17,930 nucleotides of DNA from Proteobacteria bacterium UBA2383 (GCA_002343485.1 DDST01000114.1:1-17930), one strand, 5' to 3'. Counted from the stretch's first letter, positions 1-7,969 are shown. The notes: generated by a model from the sequence alone, not told the origin. Translations and numbers: made by a program.

Positions 1-2132
1 TCGGCGCACCACTCCCAGACGTTGCCGTGCATCTCGTACAGGCCCCACGGATTGGGCGGTAGGCTGGCCACCGGCACAGTTTCTTGCCGATAACGACCCT
101 TTTTTCCGCCTGCGTAGGGATAATTGCCATCATAGTTGACCTGCTCGGGGGTGATGGTGACGCCGAAGCTGAACGGGGTGGCCGTCCCGGCGCGGCACGC
201 ATATTCCCATTGGGCTTCGGACGGTAGGGCCAAGTTGAGTCCGGGTACTCGCTCGTTGAGTCGTTCGAGAAAATCCCGGCAGTCGTTCCAACTGACATTT
301 TCCACCGGCCGGTCATCGCCTTTGAACCCGCTCGGGTTCTCGCCCATCACGGCTTTCCACAGTGCCTGGGTGCAGGCGGTATCGAACAGCCAGAAGCCTT
401 GGCCGATCGTCACCGGATGCTGGGGGCCTTCATCGTCGTAGCGCCCCGGCTCGTTTTCCGGCGAACCCATCTGGAAGGCGCCGGGTTCGATCCAGCGCAT
501 TTTTTGGGTGACCCCTTCGACGCTGAAGGTGACCCAGTGGCCGTAGTTGTCCGTGCCCCAGTCGTCGGCCCATGTTGAAGGCGCCTCAATTTGGATCAAT
601 CCGTTGCGGGTGGTCAGCGCAACCACAGGGCTACCGCCGGTGTGCACTTCCGCAGTGGCAAGATGCAGCATCTCACCCTGCTGGTTGATGCGGATGCGCT
701 GGACTGGTTGATTCGGTCGGCGAATCAGGGCCGGGTCAAAGCCGGCCGGAGGCCGATAGTTCGATTCGTGCTCATGGAGCGCAAAACTCAGCCGTTTCAG
801 ATCGTCGCCCACCCGTTCATCGTCCCAGATCAAGCCGGCACGACCCTCAACGCGGCCATACCACTCCAGATCGCTCCCACTCAGCGCCACCTTGTCTTCA
901 TCGCTCAGGCATGCGAATTTGGCGAAGTAGTCGCGCGCATAAGGGACATCCTCGGCCACCTCGGCTTCCGTCCGCGCGGCCGGCGGCAGATTCAACAACT
1001 CCTCGAACCAGATTTCCTCCGGCAAATATCCCCGCCAGGCGCGCAACAATGCGCCCAAGCGAGCCTGCAATCCGGAAGGGAATTGCGTGGCGAACTCCAG
1101 ACGCAGTTGCTTGGCCCGCTCCCGATTCAGGGTGCCGGCGGCGGCGGAGCGCCCCACCAGGTCGGCGTGTTGCCATACATCGGCTTCGGTGCCGGCATCG
1201 GCTCGATCCGGCGGCAACAGCAAACGGGCGGCGCGCAGCAGTCCCGGTTCGATGCGAAACGCCGGCGATACCAGCCGCAGCAGGCGTTCGGCGCGTAGCG
1301 CAAGGGTATCTTGCGGGCCGGGAGGGCGCGGGCGTTCCCAGGGAATCAGCCGCCATACCCCGGCCAATCGATTGGGGCAGCGTTCCAGCGGGCCAGGGAT
1401 CAACGCCACCGGGATACAACCCACGGCGCGCAGATCACGGCCAAAGCGCAGCCAGTAGTCACACAGCGCCGATCCCGTGCTGGACAGACAACCGAGATCA
1501 CCCAGCAGCAACACAATATTGCCTGGTGCGGGCGGGATGTAATGACGCACCTCACTTCCGGCTCGATAAGGAGCGCTCAGGCCATCACGAAACACGCAGC
1601 ATTCCAGCATGTGGGCGGGCAGCCGTCGTTGCAGGGCCTCGCGAACCCAAAACTGATCCAGGCGATACGGGATCAGCCGCATGCTGCGATCTTCAATCAG
1701 TTGCAGGGCCGGCCCCCAGCGGCGGTGGCGCTGGCGCGGTAATTCGGCGAGAAGGGCGCCTTCACCGAGCCGGCGCACGGTCAGTTCCACATCGATCGCC
1801 TGACCGGGCTGTGGCAGGCATAGCAGAAAACGCAGTTTCGGTTCTAGCTCGCGCCACTCAGCTAGGGGCGGAATGCTCGGCGCAACCCGAGGAAAATTTT
1901 TCCAACCCTGGTACGGTGTGCTGGCCACCGGCGGTAGAGGATCATCGCTGCCGGCAACGAATTCATACTCAATGGGTAACCAGAACGGGGTCGGGGTAAG
2001 CGGCCGGATGATCAGCCGTTCCTTCGGAGGTTTCGGCGGACGCCTGGGCGGGGGCTTCTTTTGCGGGGTTTCTGAAGGTTGTGCGCGGGCCTGCCGCTCG
2101 AAGCCGGTCAAATCGGCGATCGTCTCCGCCAT
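1..2132 (-). CDS. vWA-like / formylglycine-generating-enzyme (SUMF1) domain fusion protein, partial
   Basis: An open frame runs 710 codons from the ATG at 2132 to the left edge without a stop, so the C-terminus is missing. The ATG has a GGAG 8 nt upstream and lies 61 bp after the moxR stop. Layout: short N-terminal helix, Pro/Lys-rich linker (about 24-48), a vWA-like Rossmann region (about 142-265) with strands LQLIEDRSM and NIVLLLGDLG, an uncharacterised helical middle (about 280-470), then an FGE/SUMF1-type domain from about 533. The FGE signature is clear: RWIEPGAFQMGSPENEPG, then RPVENVSWNDC, LPSEAQWEYACRAGT and MHGNVWEWCA. The MIDAS-like motif EDRSMR (147-152) lacks the second Ser of DxSxS, so metal binding is doubtful. 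FGE-like domains in such proteins are often not sulfatase-maturing enzymes, and the part that would carry the catalytic cysteines lies outside the window. It is the last visible gene of the trypco2-protease-MoxR operon and probably an effector or partner of MoxR. Domain calls are from motif recognition; the function is inferred. Confidence 0.88.
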   Translation of the reverse strand, partial: MAETIADLTGFERQARAQPSETPQKKPPPRRPPKPPKERLIIRPLTPTPFWLPIEYEFVAGSDDPLPPVASTPYQGWKNFPRVAPSIPPLAEWRELEPKLRFLLCLPQPGQAIDVELTVRRLGEGALLAELPRQRHRRWGPALQLIEDRSMRLIPYRLDQFWVREALQRRLPAHMLECCVFRDGLSAPYRAGSEVRHYIPPAPGNIVLLLGDLGCLSSTGSALCDYWLRFGRDLRAVGCIPVALIPGPLERCPNRLAGVWRLIPWERPRPPGPQDTLALRAERLLRLVSPAFRIEPGLLRAARLLLPPDRADAGTEADVWQHADLVGRSAAAGTLNRERAKQLRLEFATQFPSGLQARLGALLRAWRGYLPEEIWFEELLNLPPAARTEAEVAEDVPYARDYFAKFACLSDEDKVALSGSDLEWYGRVEGRAGLIWDDERVGDDLKRLSFALHEHESNYRPPAGFDPALIRRPNQPVQRIRINQQGEMLHLATAEVHTGGSPVVALTTRNGLIQIEAPSTWADDWGTDNYGHWVTFSVEGVTQKMRWIEPGAFQMGSPENEPGRYDDEGPQHPVTIGQGFWLFDTACTQALWKAVMGENPSGFKGDDRPVENVSWNDCRDFLERLNERVPGLNLALPSEAQWEYACRAGTATPFSFGVTITPEQVNYDGNYPYAGGKKGRYRQETVPVASLPPNPWGLYEMHGNVWEWCA

Positions 2133-2193
2133 GACCGTATCTCCGTCGGCCAGTACCGCCGCCAGATCGGCACGCCCGCAGACGTTGCGGAGT

Positions 2194-3249
2194 CTAACCG
2201 GCGGCTTGTTCAGCGATTTGTTCGAAGGCATCGGGGTGTTTCTTCAAGACAAACTCGGCCACTTTTTTCAGCAAGGCCTCTTGTTCCTTGGCTGTGCGGG
2301 CGCGGGTGATCACGACGCGCACCAGGTCCAAATACTCGGCCTGGCCGGGCAACGGCAGCCAATGATTGGCGCGTGCGGTCTCGCGATCCTTGATCAGCAG
2401 CTCGGCGGCGTGCCGCAGTACCTGCTGGGAAACCCGCCGGCCACCGCGATCGAAGTGCACGCGGCCCCGCGCAATCAGGCGCTCAGCCAGCTTTTCCGGG
2501 TCTGTGGGCAGGCGCAGATGGAGGACCAGGCAGCGGCGCACGAAGGCATCGGGCAGGGCGCGTTCTTCGTTGGTGGTGATCACTACCAGCGGGGTGATAC
2601 CGGTGGCCGCGACCGGTTCGGTGCAGCCCTGGGGATGGAAACAACCGGCGCCAAGGGCTTCCAACAGGCCATTGGGCACATCGGTCTCAGCTTTGTCGAT
2701 TTCATCGATCAACACCAGACAGCCGTTGGCCGGATCGCCGCCATCGGGTTGGGGAGGCGCGGGAATGCCGGCGGCTCGCGCTTGATCGAGTGCATTTTCC
2801 CAATTGAACGCCCACCACAGCGGGCGTGGATGCAGGTAGTCTTGGATGGGCAGCGGGTCCGGCGGGTCCGGCACCGTCTCGGATTCGGCCTTACCGTTCT
2901 TATCCCGCGCGTTCGCCGCCGCCGGCTCATTCACCCGCCGCAGCGCGCCCAGCAACTGCGCCTTAGCCAGGCGCGCCACGGCGTCGAAATACCACAGCAG
3001 GTCGCGGGATTCCGTGCGCACATCAACCGTGCAACTGACAAAAGCACGCCCCAGCTCCTTGGCGGCGGCGCGGGCGAGCTGGGATTTGCCGATGCCCGGT
3101 TCGCCGCGCACCAGCAACGGCCGGCGGGCGGCGAGAGCGGCGTTGATGGCAAATATCTGGCGCGTCTCGAACTGGTGCACGGCTTCCGGCATGTCGCCAG
3201 TAGGGGCAAGTTCGACGACGGCGTCGTCGGCGATTTCGAGGAATTTCAT
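2194..3249 (-). CDS. MoxR-family AAA+ ATPase
   Basis: The 351-aa protein is a AAA+ ATPase of the MoxR type, which usually remodels or activates vWA-domain partners using ATP. Visible motifs are Walker A GEPGIGKS (49-56), Walker B LVLIDEIDK (178-186), sensor-1 region VVITTNEER (Asn 227) and a likely arginine finger in FVRRC (238-239). Residues about 103-176, between Walker A and B, form a long hydrophilic and Pro-rich insertion compared with a compact MoxR core. The ATG at 3249 overlaps the stop of the protease gene as ATGA, indicating translational coupling. The next gene downstream encodes a vWA-like/FGE fusion, the expected kind of partner. Family assignment is secure; a role in a conflict or stress-response complex is inferred from the operon. 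Confidence 0.93.
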   Translation of the reverse strand: MKFLEIADDAVVELAPTGDMPEAVHQFETRQIFAINAALAARRPLLVRGEPGIGKSQLARAAAKELGRAFVSCTVDVRTESRDLLWYFDAVARLAKAQLLGALRRVNEPAAANARDKNGKAESETVPDPPDPLPIQDYLHPRPLWWAFNWENALDQARAAGIPAPPQPDGGDPANGCLVLIDEIDKAETDVPNGLLEALGAGCFHPQGCTEPVAATGITPLVVITTNEERALPDAFVRRCLVLHLRLPTDPEKLAERLIARGRVHFDRGGRRVSQQVLRHAAELLIKDRETARANHWLPLPGQAEYLDLVRVVITRARTAKEQEALLKKVAEFVLKKHPDAFEQIAEQAAG

Positions 3250-4802
3250 GCGTCGGGCTCCAATTTTCGATCTAGCAGCCGAACAAACTCCAGGTAGCGC
3301 GCGTATTCCACATCCATTCCTTCTCCGCCCAGTAACCGCAGGAACGCAATCGCTGGAAAATCGCGCTTGAGCTGTTCGAGCAACGCCCTCTGCTTTGCCG
3401 TGGCTTCGGGGTTGCCTTCATTCATTTTGGCAATGAAGTAATGCGTCACATGGTCCTGTCCGGCTTGGAGAGCCAACTTGTGGGCCACCATCCGGCGCAG
3501 TTTTTCTTCCGCGTCACGCGCCTGAGGATTGCGCAGGTCGCGCTGGATGAATCGGGTCTTGAGGTAGACGTGGAAGTCCTCGGCGAAACGTTCATCACCT
3601 TCCTCAAAGGACTGCAGCAGGTTGTCCAGAAAACCATGTTCGAACACGTTGCCGTCAGCATCGCGACCGCACTCCGGCGGCGCTGGCAAGCAGGGGATTC
3701 CGGTAGGAAAGTAGTCTTTGTCCGGCTTGGGCCAAAAGCGCGCGGCGCGGCCATCGGCGCCGGCCATAATGATCTCGGCCAGCGTTATCAATTCAGTCGG
3801 CAAGTCAATCGGGATGGCGTGGGGGTCGCCTTGACACCGGCAGACACCGGCCACGAAAGCGGGATTGTAAATCGCCGGCAACACCGCGAGGAGCAATTGT
3901 TCCACCCCTTTCATGCCGGCTTGATCGCGCTTTTCCCGCCGCTTTTCCTGAACGGAGTAGGCCAGGTGGAACAAGTCCTCCTGGGAGGTATCGTTGAGCA
4001 GCTTTTCGACGATTTGCGCCCGGCACGGCGGCATGTTGGCGGACGAAATTCCTAACCCGGCTGCAAAATCGCGCGCCATTTCATCGTGACCCGTCAGCAG
4101 ACGGTGCAATATTTCGCTGGCCCGTTGCCGCTGCTCAGCCGCCTCGTCCCCACCTAACCACTTTTTGAAGCTGTCGTCCCGCAATAACCGCCAAGCCGGA
4201 ACGGCTTCGAGTTTCTTGTTTCCATGTTTCGGCGGGATTTGACACAGGATACCGAGAATCCCGGAAGCGACGAATATCGGCATTCCGGAAGCTCCTCCCC
4301 ACTGTTCTTGAGTGATTGGCTCCTGTGGTGTCCCAGCGGGCGGGGCGCTCTCGACCACCTCGAAAAAGGGGGCTGCATCCGCCATCGACCGTACCGTTCC
4401 GCCAAACTCGCCGGGCTTACGCACCTTGCCGCGTTTGTTCATGAGCGCGAACCCAGAGCTTTCCCAGCTCTCGTCTTTCATTGGCTTGCGCTCGATCAAT
4501 CGATCAAGCGGAAACGCGCGGAGGTGTGCTGGCCGGGGACAGCGAATCAGCGCGGCGTCCAGATCGCCGGCTCCGCTCCAGACCAGATCGGCTTTGGTCC
4601 AGGCTGGCGGCTTCTTGTCGGCCGGCTGGTCGTAGAACCACTTAACCGTAATCGGTGCCCGAAAATTACGGTTCTCAGGCTTAACCACGTGCCGCGAGGT
4701 CAGTATCAGGTCATCGGTCACCGGATAGCCAGTACCAAAAATGCCGTTGGTGGTGCTGGTACCCGTTGGAGCAAAGATAGCAACGATCAGATCCTTCTTC
4801 AT
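3246..4802 (-). CDS. Trypsin-like serine protease with uncharacterised C-terminal region
   Basis: The product is 518 aa from the ATG at 4802 (MKKDLIVAIF), which has a GGGA about 7 nt upstream and starts 31 bp after the trypco2 stop. An upstream in-frame ATG at 4889 would add 29 residues and overlap trypco2, and is less likely. Residues about 1-216 are a trypsin/HtrA-like fold with an intact triad: His38 in LTSRHVV, Asp82 in GDLDAALI and Ser172 in GGASGMP. No signal peptide or membrane segment is evident, so it is probably cytoplasmic. Residues about 217-518 are mostly helical and charged, and I do not recognise them. The part around 222-290 might be a small adaptor (effector-associated or death-like) domain, but this is a guess. 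Its partners are trypco2 upstream and MoxR downstream (4-bp overlap). Proteases of this kind act as effectors or processing modules in predicted bacterial conflict systems. Confidence 0.9.
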   Translation of the reverse strand: MKKDLIVAIFAPTGTSTTNGIFGTGYPVTDDLILTSRHVVKPENRNFRAPITVKWFYDQPADKKPPAWTKADLVWSGAGDLDAALIRCPRPAHLRAFPLDRLIERKPMKDESWESSGFALMNKRGKVRKPGEFGGTVRSMADAAPFFEVVESAPPAGTPQEPITQEQWGGASGMPIFVASGILGILCQIPPKHGNKKLEAVPAWRLLRDDSFKKWLGGDEAAEQRQRASEILHRLLTGHDEMARDFAAGLGISSANMPPCRAQIVEKLLNDTSQEDLFHLAYSVQEKRREKRDQAGMKGVEQLLLAVLPAIYNPAFVAGVCRCQGDPHAIPIDLPTELITLAEIIMAGADGRAARFWPKPDKDYFPTGIPCLPAPPECGRDADGNVFEHGFLDNLLQSFEEGDERFAEDFHVYLKTRFIQRDLRNPQARDAEEKLRRMVAHKLALQAGQDHVTHYFIAKMNEGNPEATAKQRALLEQLKRDFPAIAFLRLLGGEGMDVEYARYLEFVRLLDRKLEPDA

Positions 4803-4833
4803 GGGTATGTCCCAAGCAACCAAGACTTTTGAT

Positions 4834-5136
4834 TCAATCGCCCCGTTCACCTTCGCCACCGGCTTTGAATGGCGAATCATCATGAGCATTCACTGGTTTC
4901 AGCTTCAGCTTGAGTTTCTGAGTCTTGGCCTGAGAAGCATTGATCTCGGCCTCGGCATTGTAAACCCAGAACTTGACTCCGCCCCCGCCCTTGCCGCCTT
5001 TGGTGGTGACAATCTGCAATTCAATCTCAATGTCTTCGATCTGGAATTTCAGGTCTGAGTCTTCACTCTTGGCCCGTGCTGTTAGCAATTCCTCACGCAA
5101 CTGACCAAGCATTTCTGACAGCGGGATATTTTCCAT
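4834..5136 (-). CDS. Trypco2 (trypsin-co-occurring domain 2) family protein
   Basis: This small protein has 100 residues and begins MENIPLSEMLGQLREEL. The ATG at 5136 is chosen because AAGGA sits 8 nt upstream; the longer open frame to 5223 has no such signal. It has an N-terminal helix (about 3-22), a strand pattern FQIEDIEIELQIV (about 30-42), a glycine-rich turn KGGKGGGG, the strands VKFWVYNAEAEI, and a Lys-rich tail. This order fits the trypco2 family, which is named for occurring beside trypsin-like proteases; the very next gene here encodes one. It contains no catalytic motif, so a binding or adaptor role that recruits or restrains the protease is inferred. It is the first gene of the operon. 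Confidence 0.82.
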   Translation of the reverse strand: MENIPLSEMLGQLREELLTARAKSEDSDLKFQIEDIEIELQIVTTKGGKGGGGVKFWVYNAEAEINASQAKTQKLKLKLKPVNAHDDSPFKAGGEGERGD

Positions 5137-5280
5137 TGTTGTGTCCTTAACGATACAGTAGATATGAAAAAGCGTAGCGTAAAATCTTTCATTCTCTACG
5201 AAGCGCTCGGCATTGCATTTCAACGGGCCTATACCCAGGCGGGTTACCCCGAACAGATGCGCTTGGAACGCTGGATGGCA
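5137..5280 (-). promoter_or_regulatory. Intergenic region upstream of trypco2, possible weak sigma70-like promoter
   Basis: These 144 bp separate the dioxygenase stop from the trypco2 start and are the only sizeable gap before the conflict operon, so its promoter is likely here. A poor candidate on the minus strand is TTTACG (5178-5183) with TACTGT (5155-5160), spacer 17. It matches consensus at only 4/6 and 3/6. A short weak CGGG/CCCG hairpin near the dioxygenase end is too small to call a terminator. I see no clear operator. Confidence 0.2.
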
Positions 5281-5928
5281 TCAACCACCCGTTCCAGGCA
5301 CACCCAAAACAATGTCCCAGCGGGCCTGAAGTTCCGCATCCGGTAACGCTGCTGCGGCACGGACAAATTCTGCCGTTACCAGGTGGCGTTTCTCCGCCGG
5401 TACCTGATCGTACAAAAAATCGCGGGCGTTGCGCGGTTCGCCCGCTACGTAGAGTTGAGTGATAAATGGCTGCTCACTTTTCGGGTAAACGGCCACGTGG
5501 ATATGCGGAGTCCGCCCCGGATACGGCACCGGCTTGATGGTCAGAAACCGGTAACGCCCCTCACCGTCGGTCAGGGTATGTCCGATTCCATGAAACCCAG
5601 GGTCGACCGGTTGCCGCCCCGAATCGCGAGGATGCCGATAGCGCCCGTTCGCATCGCATTGCCAGATCTCAATGCGTATTCCTTGCAATGGGTTGCCGTT
5701 AGGGTCGAGCAAACGCCCCGATAGGTCGGTGATGGTGCCTTTCGCCACCGTGTTGGACCCGGCGGCATGCACCAGGTCATTGTCGTTATCCAGCGGTAAC
5801 TGCGGAGGGTAAAAAGGTCCCGCTGTCTGGCAGGGGGTCAGCATCGCGGCATGAACCCAGCCAGGCGCTGCCGCTGCTGCCGCGAACCCGGCCCATCGCT
5901 GTAAAAAATCCCGTCTGCTTTTCTGCAT
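5281..5928 (-). CDS. Tat-exported intradiol ring-cleavage dioxygenase family protein
   Basis: The start is the ATG at 5928, with AGGAG 8 nt upstream; an in-frame TTG at 5958 is less likely. The 215-aa product opens with a twin-arginine signal, SRRDFLQRW, followed by an alanine-rich hydrophobic stretch. The intradiol dioxygenase fold is shown by TAGPFYPP, the Gly-rich turn LDPNGNPLQG, and the non-haem Fe(III) ligand set Tyr97 (GRYRHP), Tyr136 (PVPYPG), His142 and His144 (PHIHV), spaced as in protocatechuate 3,4-dioxygenase. The family cleaves catechol-type rings between the hydroxyls. Exported single-gene members like this one are common, and their substrates are mostly unknown. It lies 26 bp after the redoxin remnant and is probably co-transcribed with that locus. 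No aromatic catabolism genes are nearby, so a peripheral role on periplasmic catechols is an inference. Confidence 0.9.
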   Translation of the reverse strand: MQKSRRDFLQRWAGFAAAAAAPGWVHAAMLTPCQTAGPFYPPQLPLDNDNDLVHAAGSNTVAKGTITDLSGRLLDPNGNPLQGIRIEIWQCDANGRYRHPRDSGRQPVDPGFHGIGHTLTDGEGRYRFLTIKPVPYPGRTPHIHVAVYPKSEQPFITQLYVAGEPRNARDFLYDQVPAEKRHLVTAEFVRAAAALPDAELQARWDIVLGVPGTGG

Positions 5929-5954
5929 CACGTTTCTCCTGCCACGGGCCAGCG

Positions 5955-6203
5955 TCAATACTTGACCGAACAGCCGTAGGGCCGGGTCACGGGGATGCTG
6001 ACCGGCTTGCCAGCCGCCCGTTCCTGCAAGGCGACCCGCACATACTGGGTGGCCTGGGGAATATCGTCCAGGTCAGCGGTGGTGAGGCTGTCGATACCGC
6101 CCATGTAAACCAGCGTGCCGGCTTCGTCGATGATGTACATATGCGGCGTGGTCTTGGCCCCGTAAGCGTGGCCGATCGTCCCTTCGGGATCGAGCAGGCT
6201 GCC
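5955..6203 (-). pseudogene. C-terminal remnant of a redoxin (TlpA/AhpC-like thioredoxin-fold protein)
   Basis: From about 6203 the minus-strand frame reads SLLDPEGTIGHAYG, then KTTPHMYIID, TLVYMGGIDS and the ending TRPYGCSVKY. This is the typical C-terminal half of periplasmic redoxin-domain proteins of roughly 190-200 residues. The N-terminal half with the signal peptide and active-site cysteine region is absent. Upstream in this frame the codons to 6371 are only a shadow of the ScsB-like gene. The fragment, about 82 residues, begins where the ScsB-like protein ends and is in a different frame. No start codon with a ribosome-binding site is evident, so it is called a remnant. It may come from an originally separate redoxin gene between the ScsB-like gene and the dioxygenase. 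Confidence 0.72.
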
Positions 6204-7884
6204 CGGTGGCTGGTGAGTACAACAGATAGAGCGGTACGCCGCTGCGTCCATAGCGTTCCAGCTGGCGGGTAATCGCAGGGTCGCGCCGGGTCCAATCGGC
6301 CACGAGATAGGCCACGGAGCGGGATGCGAAAAGCTGCCGGGTGTGTTCCGTGGCCAGGGCGGCCTGTTCATTGACCTTGCAGGTGATGCACCAGGCCGCG
6401 GTAAAGTTGACGAAAACCGGGCGTCCTGCCGCAGTGAGTTGCTGTACCTTTTGGCTGGACCAGGATTGCGGGCCGTCCTGGCTGGCGCGGGAATTCTCGG
6501 GTGGGTCCGATGTCGCCAGCGGGCTGAGAATCAGTACCAGGGATTGGCCTGCACCCATCAACCCGCTGCCCACAGTAAACACCCCGGACAGGTTGAGTCC
6601 GGTCAGCAATAGAAGGTAGGCCAGCAGGGTCACCAGCACCGGGGATTGGAGTTGAAAGCCCCAGCCCAATGCTGCACCGCTGGCCCGCAGCATCAGCAGA
6701 ACCGCCGCCAGCAGTGCGAAACTGACCAGGATGCCAGCGCCGTACATCAGCCCATGCAGTGCCAGGCGCCCGCGATTCGCGCCAGCTTCCCGGACAAAAC
6801 CCAATACTTTGATGCCAAGCACCGGCAGCACACAGGGCATGATGTTCAGGATCAATCCTCCGAGGAAGGCGAAACCCAGCGCCGTTATCCAGCCCAGGGT
6901 TCCACTTTCCGCCACAGGCGGCCCCGCCACGAGCTGCACGGCATATCCCCGGCGCACGGTCGAATCATTATCCAGAGATTCCACCACCAGCAGTCCCTCC
7001 AGTGGCGCATCGCCCGCTGGTGGCACATCGCCGGCGGGCACGCTCAAATGGAAAGCTGCGGTGGTTTGCTGCCAGGACTGGACGCCACTGGCATCCACGG
7101 GACCCCACTGATGAGCGGCGAACCAGATATCGGCCGGGCGCGTCGTCATGCCGGGTATTTCGACAGAGATTTTCAGGATGTCGCCATCAAGGCGGTAGTG
7201 GCCGGCACCGTTTACGGCTTCAGGCCATTGCGCCCGGGCGGCGGTGAAGATCTCACGGGTTTCATCGGTTGCGGCCAAAGGAGCGTTGGCGTGATTGAGC
7301 TCCAGGGTGAAGCGTCCGGCTTCGGGAATGCATGCCTCACGGCATACCAGCCATCCGGCGTCGGCAATAATGGTCAGTGGACCCGTTGGCAGCGGGCTAG
7401 CGGGTACCTGGACCGGGACCAGGAGAGTGACGGTATCCTCGTAGCCGTAGTTGGTCAGCGGCCCGAAGCGGATTCGCTTTGGCACCGGCCAGTGGATACC
7501 GCCGGCTGTCCAGCCGCCGGGCAGCGTCCAGCGGATGACGGGTGCGGTGCCTGAAGCGCCGGGATTGCGCCAGTAGACATGCCAGTGCGGGATCAGCTCG
7601 AAGCGTAGACCGAGCCACAGGGTTTGCCCCGGTGCGGCTTGTGGCTGTTCGCTCAACAGGGTCACCGTCACATGCTCGGTCGAGACCACTGCCGCGCCAT
7701 AGGCCGGGGTCGATACCGGCGTAAAGAGAAAAAGCAGCACGAGCAATGCTGTCAAGCACAGCTTTTTATGCGTTTTCTGCTTGGGCTTAGAACAGCCAAT
7801 GGCCCCAGCCAGGATAAATCTCGCCACTTTTCGCACACCGTGATGGTGACCGTAGGACTCTACGGGTTGATCAGTGCTAAGCAT
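6073..7884 (-). pseudogene. ScsB/DsbD-like thiol-disulfide interchange protein, internally deleted and frameshifted at its 3' end
   Basis: The 603-codon frame has a signal-like hydrophobic stretch (about 41-63), an ScsB-type periplasmic domain with GWLVCREACIPEAG (Cys181, Cys185), three membrane helices (about 330-352, 375-397, 412-433) with NIMPCVLP (Cys351), and a C-terminal thioredoxin domain with AAWCITCK (Cys499, Cys502). Intact ScsB/DsbD proteins have eight helices and a second membrane cysteine in a TPCTAPF-like motif. Here the sequence jumps near residue 447 (about 6543) from the third helix to the linker before the thioredoxin domain, so about five helices and the partner cysteine are missing. 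After LYLLYSPATG (about 6204) the frame turns to Arg/His-rich nonsense through 6073, while another frame carries redoxin sequence. The protein should not be able to pass electrons across the membrane. The true start is uncertain: the ATG at 7884 lacks a ribosome-binding site and would put about 40 odd residues before the signal peptide. Confidence 0.75.
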
Positions 7885-7969
7885 ATGGCTTTATTGGACG
7901 CTGATACGCGCCTTGGGTTTCCGGCGGGCGACGAGTCTTGCTGTCTAGTATTTCAGAAGCGGTATCAGC

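Noticed and set aside
591..1999. Long plus-strand open frames opposite the vWA/FGE gene
   Set aside because: They are rich in Arg, Pro and Ala shadow composition, lack recognisable domains, and lie opposite an open frame with clear SUMF1 motifs.
1873..3297. 474-codon plus-strand open frame opposite moxR
   Set aside because: The opposite strand encodes Walker A, Walker B and sensor motifs; this frame shows no family features.
5164..5346. 60-residue plus-strand open frame in the gap before trypco2
   Set aside because: It overlaps the dioxygenase 3' end, has no ribosome-binding site and shows no recognisable similarity.
5955..6371. A complete 138-residue redoxin gene
   Set aside because: Only the part after about 6203 resembles a redoxin; the first 57 codons are an out-of-frame reading of the ScsB-like thioredoxin domain.
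6646..7554. 302-codon plus-strand open frame opposite the ScsB-like gene
   Set aside because: It is a Gln/His-rich shadow of the recognisable DsbD-type protein on the other strand.
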